This document shows positions 6,519 through 10,426 of a stretch of DNA of 10,426 nucleotides, piece after piece. The DNA is taken from NCBI GenBank assembly GCA_030692905.1, contig JAUYBT010000047.1, positions 1 to 10,426 of the forward strand, given 5' to 3'. The DNA comes from Bacteroidales bacterium. GTDB taxonomy: Bacteria; Bacteroidota; Bacteroidia; Bacteroidales; VadinHA17. The position numbers were made by a program, and so were the translations under genes. The notes beneath the pieces are model-generated. The model made no database searches and had not been told where the DNA came from. It was given only the letters and a program-made list of their open reading frames with translations. The number at the start of each line of letters is the position of its first letter. Position 1 is the first letter of the stretch.

Positions 6519-7254
6519 GATGCAAGCTTACCGGCCGTGCAATTTTTATAAATACCTCTTCAATCGTTGCAGCATTATATTGCTTCTTAAGGTTTTCCGG
6601 AGTATCCAGAGCCACAATTTTCCCTTCACTCATTATTGAAATCCGGTCGCAATATTCAGCCTCATCCATATAATGAGTTGTGACAAATACTGTAATGCCC
6701 CTTGCGGCCGTCTCATATATCATTTCCCAGAACTGTCTCCTGGTAATGGGGTCCACACCGCCTGTCGGTTCATCGAGAAATACGATCTTTGGTTCGTGCA
6801 AAACCGCCACCGAGAAAGCAAGTTTCTGTCTAAGGCCCAGAGGCAGATCGGCGATTATTCTGTTTTCATATTCCTGAAACCGGAGCTTTGCAAGAAGTTC
6901 GGCAATTCTCTCTTTGATAAGTGATTTAGTAAGCCCGTAAATCCCCCCGTACAAAATAATGTTTTCTTTTACTGTAAGGTCCTCATAGAGTGAGAATTTC
7001 TGGCACATGTACCCGATATTCTTTTTAATCTGTTCAGTTTGCCTGTATGCATCAAATCCGGCAACTTTAACCTCTCCTGATGTCGGTTTGGAAAGACCTG
7101 AAAGTATCCGGATAGTCGTCGTTTTTCCTGCACCATTAGCTCCGAGGAACCCGAATATCTCACCTCCAAAAACCTCAAAATTAAGGTTATCGTTGGCAAC
7201 AAAACTGCCAAACTTCTTCACAAGATTCTTCACAGTAATAACATGGGTTTCCAT
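6493..7254 (-). CDS. ABC transporter ATPase, second nucleotide-binding subunit (YbhF C-half-like)
   Basis: This 253-residue ATPase powers the exporter from the cytoplasmic face. It has Walker A GANGAGKTT (38-46), a Q-loop with Q85 in GYMCQKFSLY, Walker B IVFLDEP with D161 and E162, and an H-loop H194 in TTHYMDEAEYCD. Its signature motif is degenerate: LPLGL (137-141) stands where LSGGQ is expected. It starts in a TAATG overlap (7256-7252) with the other ATPase gene, implying coupled translation and probably a 1:1 heterodimer; in E. coli YbhF both halves are one polypeptide. After IEEVFIKIARPVSL the last nine residues, HPHPPAPFS, are encoded inside a GC-rich hairpin repeat, and its loop provides the stop. 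That tail is unlike anything conserved in the family and was probably acquired by repeat insertion. Confidence 0.95.
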   Translation of the reverse strand: METHVITVKNLVKKFGSFVANDNLNFEVFGGEIFGFLGANGAGKTTTIRILSGLSKPTSGEVKVAGFDAYRQTEQIKKNIGYMCQKFSLYEDLTVKENIILYGGIYGLTKSLIKERIAELLAKLRFQEYENRIIADLPLGLRQKLAFSVAVLHEPKIVFLDEPTGGVDPITRRQFWEMIYETAARGITVFVTTHYMDEAEYCDRISIMSEGKIVALDTPENLKKQYNAATIEEVFIKIARPVSLHPHPPAPFS

Positions 7255-8168
7255 TATTCTGTTTTATTCATTAATTCCAGGAACCTGTCTTCAATTCCGG
7301 CTTCAGCTGCTTGAACAACAACATCGCTGATACCTTCCTTAATGAGGTAACCGAAAAGAGAGTTATCGACCATGTCATTAATAAATGTTACATGTACAGA
7401 GTCCCCGAAAGGATAAGCTGTAAGTGTCATGGGATATTTTCTTAGGGTATTGATAAGCTTGTATTTTTCAACAGACTTAACTGTAAAGAGTTTTCTGCTG
7501 AAACCATCCCTGATCTTTTGAGGAGCATCAATTGCTAAGATTTTTCCATCCTGTATCAAAGCCACTTTGTCGCATCTCATGGCCTCATCCATATATGGTG
7601 TTGATACGATTATAGTTATATTGTGTTGTCGCAGCTTACCAAGCATATCCCAGAATTCCGATCTTGATACCGCGTCAACCCCTGTGGTGGGTTCATCCAG
7701 AACGAGAAGTTTAGGTTTATGTATCAGGGCACACGATAATGCCAACTTCTGCTTCATACCTCCCGAGAGTTTGCCTGCCGCTCTTTTTTTAAATGGTTCG
7801 ATATGAGAATAGATATCAGAAATCAGCTCATAATTTTCCTCAACAGTTGTACCAAACACGGTGGCATAGAAATTCAGGTTCTCTTCTACGGTTAAATCCT
7901 GATACAGGCTGAATCGTCCCGGCATATAGCCAATGTTTTTCCGGAGCTCTTTATAATCAGTAGTACAGTTCATTCCAAGAACTTTTATCTCGCCTTCATC
8001 GGGAAGCATGAGGGTAGTAATAATCCTGAAAAGGGTGGTTTTTCCCGCGCCATCGGGACCAATGAAACCAAATATCTCCGATTCATTTACAGAAAATGAA
8101 ATATCATTCAGAGCTTTTGTTGTTCCGAAATTTTTACTGATACCGGATGATTCGATTACATTTTGCAT
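7254..8168 (-). CDS. ABC transporter ATPase, first nucleotide-binding subunit (YbhF N-half-like)
   Basis: This 304-residue protein carries one ABC domain (about 1-225) and a C-terminal extension of about 80 residues. Walker A is GPDGAGKTT (37-45), the signature LSGGM is intact at 134-138, and Walker B is LLVLDEP with D158 and E159. Two residues usual for hydrolysis are missing: the Q-loop reads YMPGRFSLY with G84 instead of glutamine, and the H-loop reads STPYMDEA with P191 instead of histidine. Its partner has both of these residues but a degenerate signature, so the pair should form one complete and one defective ATP site. The gene starts 3 bases after the adaptor gene and overlaps the next ATPase gene by one base. 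The C-terminal extension (VKSVEKYKLINTLRKYP onward) resembles the small regulatory or dimerisation tails seen in other export ATPases; its role is unknown. Confidence 0.95.
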   Translation of the reverse strand: MQNVIESSGISKNFGTTKALNDISFSVNESEIFGFIGPDGAGKTTLFRIITTLMLPDEGEIKVLGMNCTTDYKELRKNIGYMPGRFSLYQDLTVEENLNFYATVFGTTVEENYELISDIYSHIEPFKKRAAGKLSGGMKQKLALSCALIHKPKLLVLDEPTTGVDAVSRSEFWDMLGKLRQHNITIIVSTPYMDEAMRCDKVALIQDGKILAIDAPQKIRDGFSRKLFTVKSVEKYKLINTLRKYPMTLTAYPFGDSVHVTFINDMVDNSLFGYLIKEGISDVVVQAAEAGIEDRFLELMNKTE

Positions 8169-8171
8169 CGA

Positions 8172-9065
8172 TCAGTTATTGACCCCTGAGAAAATTGCTT
8201 CTCCGGGCATCCCCGATTTGAGTGTCCCATCATTCAATACATCAATGTTCACCGCATAAACCAGTGTTACACGTTCCTCTTTTGTCTGGATGATTTTAGG
8301 TGTAAACTCAGCTTTCCCTGAAATATAACTGATAGTACCAGTGAATGAACTGAATTCTTTTTCACCTTTATCTATTCTGACAGTACATTGCTGCCCCGTC
8401 TTTATGCTTCCCAGTTGTGCTCCGCTTACATATACCTTAAGTTTAATGACCGATAGCTCGGCTATCTTAACCAGCGGTTTTCCGGCAGCGGTTATCTCAC
8501 CAGCCTCTGAATATTTTTCAATGATGGTCCCCTTCAAAGGACTTTTTACACTGCTCCTTTTAATCTGTTCATTAAGAGTTGCTTTTTTTGATTCATAAAC
8601 AGAGAGTTCGGCTGCAACAGATGCTTTTTGAGTATTATTGGCTGCAATCTGTTTCTGAAGAACAGCAACCTGGCCTGACAGATCATCGAACTGTTTTTGT
8701 GTAGCAGCATCATCCTTCAGCATCTTTTCAATCCTGTTGACATTAACATTCAGATTCTCAATCTGCTGGTTAAGAATGTCATTCTGTGCATTGATGGAAT
8801 TTATTCGCGTTCCGACGCTTTTCATGGCTGCTTCAATCTCCCCTTTCTGTAGATGGGAAAGGGTAGTATCTATCAGGGCAATCTCGGCGTCCTTGTCAAT
8901 TTCCGAACCTTCAACTACTGTAAATTGCTGGATACGACCACTGGTCTCGGCTGAGACCATTACCTCGGTTGCTTCAAAGTTACCGAATGCATCTGCCTGG
9001 TCAGTGTTATTTTTGCAACCTCCAAGAAGGATGGCTGCAATGATTACTAGTGATCTGGTTTTCAT
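8172..9065 (-). CDS. HlyD/YbhG-like periplasmic adaptor (membrane fusion) lipoprotein
   Basis: This 297-residue adaptor should bridge the ABC permeases to the TolC channel across the periplasm. The N-terminus is a lipoprotein signal ending in a good lipobox, LGGC, with C17 as the lipidation site. Next comes the first half of a biotinyl/lipoyl-like domain (about 33-66, ATEVMVSAETSGRIQQFTVV with VEGSEI). A long helical hairpin rich in Q, N, K and A follows at about 70-170, then the second lipoyl half (KSPLKGTIIEKYSEAGEI, 174-191), and beta-barrel and membrane-proximal domains to the end, including SGMPGEA. It is the first complete gene of the operon, 3 bases ahead of the first ATPase and 129 bases after the TolC gene. 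Family identity is firm; a role in one particular drug or ion efflux cannot be assigned. Confidence 0.94.
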   Translation of the reverse strand: MKTRSLVIIAAILLGGCKNNTDQADAFGNFEATEVMVSAETSGRIQQFTVVEGSEIDKDAEIALIDTTLSHLQKGEIEAAMKSVGTRINSINAQNDILNQQIENLNVNVNRIEKMLKDDAATQKQFDDLSGQVAVLQKQIAANNTQKASVAAELSVYESKKATLNEQIKRSSVKSPLKGTIIEKYSEAGEITAAGKPLVKIAELSVIKLKVYVSGAQLGSIKTGQQCTVRIDKGEKEFSSFTGTISYISGKAEFTPKIIQTKEERVTLVYAVNIDVLNDGTLKSGMPGEAIFSGVNN

Positions 9066-9133
9066 ATTTTTATAATGTGTTGGTTATCAATATTGTTTTA
9101 CACCTTGCCCCTCCTCTTTACATTCCTCATGAA

Positions 9134-9172
9134 CTCACCCCCTAGCCCCCTCTCTACTTCGTAAAGAGGGGG
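9134..9172 (+). repeat. GC-rich hairpin repeat, copy C
   Basis: The copy begins CTCACCCCCTAGCCCCC and folds with CCCCCTCT (9146-9153) against AGAGGGGG (9165-9172), an 8-bp stem whose loop contains a possible 3-bp inner pairing (TAC/GTA). It lies in the 129-base gap between the TolC and adaptor genes. Head and stem match copies A and B in order and composition. No poly-T follows on either strand, which argues against a classical terminator. Confidence 0.72.
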
Positions 9173-9194
9173 AAATCTCCTGGCTCCTTACCAC

Positions 9195-10426
9195 TTATTC
9201 TATTTCTTTACCACTGATATTCAGATATTCGATCCTCGCCAGCGAAAGATTTATTTTATGGATCTCGAAATTTACCAAGGCCTGCCGTTCAGAATTCATC
9301 TCATTGAGGTATTCCGTTGCAGTGATGGTTCCGTTTTCGTATTGCGATTCCGCTGAGGCAGTTATCCTTTTCCTTAGAGTGATCAGTTCGGAGTCGGTTT
9401 CGATCAACGCTCTCAGGCTTGTTATTTCAGAATTTTTTGATTCGAGAAGCCTGTTGAGGTTATCGGTCAGATCGTTTTTCCTGTTATCAATTATTCCCAG
9501 TTGAAGTGTAATTACCTGTTTTTCATTTTTTGCTTTGTCCCAGTCGAATATGTTCCATTTGACTCCGGCCCCTAATATATAATAAGGAGCAAATTCATCT
9601 TTAAAGAAGTTACTGCCCGGAGGATTTCCATAGCCAAGGGTAGCAAATCCAAACGCTTTTGGCATTCTTTTGGTTTCAATTACTTTCATTCCTGCGGCAA
9701 GCTGCTCTTTTCTGAGGTCAAAGAGTTGCAACTCGGGTCGTAATAATTCATTTGTCAGTTCAACTGTCTGGGGAGGAATCGTAAATTCTGTTGAGGCATC
9801 AATCTCTGTACCTGTCAGGTCTGATAATATTTTCAGAAGATAGGCTCTCCTGATCTCATTTTCGCTCAATTGTTGCTCAAGCTTAATCTTTTCAGCGGTG
9901 AGCACATCAATATCGGACTTTATTATAACGCCGTTATTAAGAGCCGATTGCATTGATGAGATGCGCTTAATTATTAATTCAAGATAATTATTCAGAAGCT
10001 CTTTCTGCCGGGAGAGGAGCATCAGGTTGAAATAATAGGTGTTTATCTGTCCGCGCAGTTTGTAGAGATCTGTTTCAGTTTGTTTTTCATTAATGCTGAG
10101 GTCGGCTTTTTCAAGAGCTCTTGCACCTTTTATTGCACCACCGTCATAAATAACCTGGTTAATATCGAAAGAAATTTTATACTGTTCGTGGGGGAGAGGC
10201 TTTATTGCATTGGCAATACCCGGTATCGGCAGAGACCCCAGAACACTACTCATATCGATCACCGAAGAATTATAGACAAAACTCCCGTTGGCATCGAGTG
10301 TCGGTAGCCAGCCTTTTGAAAGGTTGTTGTCTTTCAGTTGCGAGATTTTGGAATAGGCCTCTTTTTCGCCGGCAAGTGCATTAGTGATCATTGCACGGTC
10401 GTAGCATTCTTTAAGAGTCAGAATCT
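9195..10426 (-). CDS. TolC-type outer-membrane efflux protein (5' end cut by window edge)
   Basis: The frame is open to base 10426 (first full codon at 10424), so the signal peptide and true start lie outside; the ATG at 10391 is internal. Eleven codons precede that ATG and read ILTLKECYDRA, the usual opening of the mature outer-membrane efflux domain. About 409 residues are visible. They show the two OEP repeats, each with long alpha-helical coiled-coil segments (for example the stretch around LYKLRGQINTYYFNLMLLSR, and the C-terminal helix ending in LSLARIEYLNISG) and beta segments such as FGFATLGYG and YYILGAGVKWNIFDWDKAKN. The protein would form the trimeric channel through the outer membrane that joins the adaptor encoded next. 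A promoter and any regulator gene (TetR-type regulators often accompany such operons) would lie upstream, outside the window. Confidence 0.93.
   Translation of the reverse strand, partial: ILTLKECYDRAMITNALAGEKEAYSKISQLKDNNLSKGWLPTLDANGSFVYNSSVIDMSSVLGSLPIPGIANAIKPLPHEQYKISFDINQVIYDGGAIKGARALEKADLSINEKQTETDLYKLRGQINTYYFNLMLLSRQKELLNNYLELIIKRISSMQSALNNGVIIKSDIDVLTAEKIKLEQQLSENEIRRAYLLKILSDLTGTEIDASTEFTIPPQTVELTNELLRPELQLFDLRKEQLAAGMKVIETKRMPKAFGFATLGYGNPPGSNFFKDEFAPYYILGAGVKWNIFDWDKAKNEKQVITLQLGIIDNRKNDLTDNLNRLLESKNSEITSLRALIETDSELITLRKRITASAESQYENGTITATEYLNEMNSERQALVNFEIHKINLSLARIEYLNISGKEIE

Noticed and set aside
10389..10391. ATG at 10391 as the start of the TolC gene
   Set aside because: The frame continues upstream with LTLKECYDRA, the conserved start of the efflux domain, so the true start and signal peptide are beyond the window.

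Overview
The window looks like chromosomal DNA of a member of the Bacteroidota, probably a Bacteroidales-like lineage. The evidence is moderately A+T-rich DNA, Shine-Dalgarno sequences absent or hard to see before most starts, two matches to the Bacteroidota -7 promoter hexamer pattern (TAnnTTTG), and proteins of the type usual in that phylum: a MutL followed by paired rhomboid proteases, and a secreted endonuclease/exonuclease/phosphatase. This placement is inferred from sequence style, not from a database match.

Left block (1-3002, all minus strand): mutL (DNA mismatch repair) is followed, in transcription order, by two rhomboid-family intramembrane protease genes. The first is complete with an intact Ser/His dyad. 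The second starts in a TGATG overlap with it and runs off the left edge before its catalytic serine. mutL and the plus-strand gene to its right diverge from a 131-base intergenic region holding one TAnnTTTG match for each direction.

Middle (3134-4006, plus strand): a predicted exported (possibly lipoprotein) endonuclease/exonuclease/phosphatase-fold hydrolase. It converges on the next gene so tightly that the two TAA stops share the palindrome TTAA.

Right block (4003-10426, all minus strand): a complete-looking export operon except for the 5' end of its first gene. In transcription order it encodes a TolC-type outer-membrane factor (cut by the right edge), an HlyD/YbhG-like periplasmic adaptor lipoprotein, two ABC ATPases, and two ABC-2 permeases. 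The layout matches E. coli ybhGFSR, with YbhF's two nucleotide-binding domains on separate genes and a dedicated TolC added. Together these would form a tripartite efflux pump: a heterodimeric ABC engine in the inner membrane, an adaptor, and an outer-membrane channel. The substrate cannot be read from the sequence. The two ATPases carry complementary defects in their motifs, so that they should pair into one canonical and one degenerate ATP site.

The operon is mostly tightly packed (one TAATG overlap, one 3-base gap), but three junctions are opened by gaps of 129-131 bases. Two of these hold GC-rich hairpin repeats of one family (three copies), and the third holds a 14-bp tandem repeat. One hairpin copy supplies the last codons and stop of the second ATPase. 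I see no RNA gene, CRISPR array, insertion sequence or gene-free stretch above 300 bases, and nothing that amounts to an undescribed system. The repeat-made protein tail and the ATPase asymmetry are the most interesting signals.
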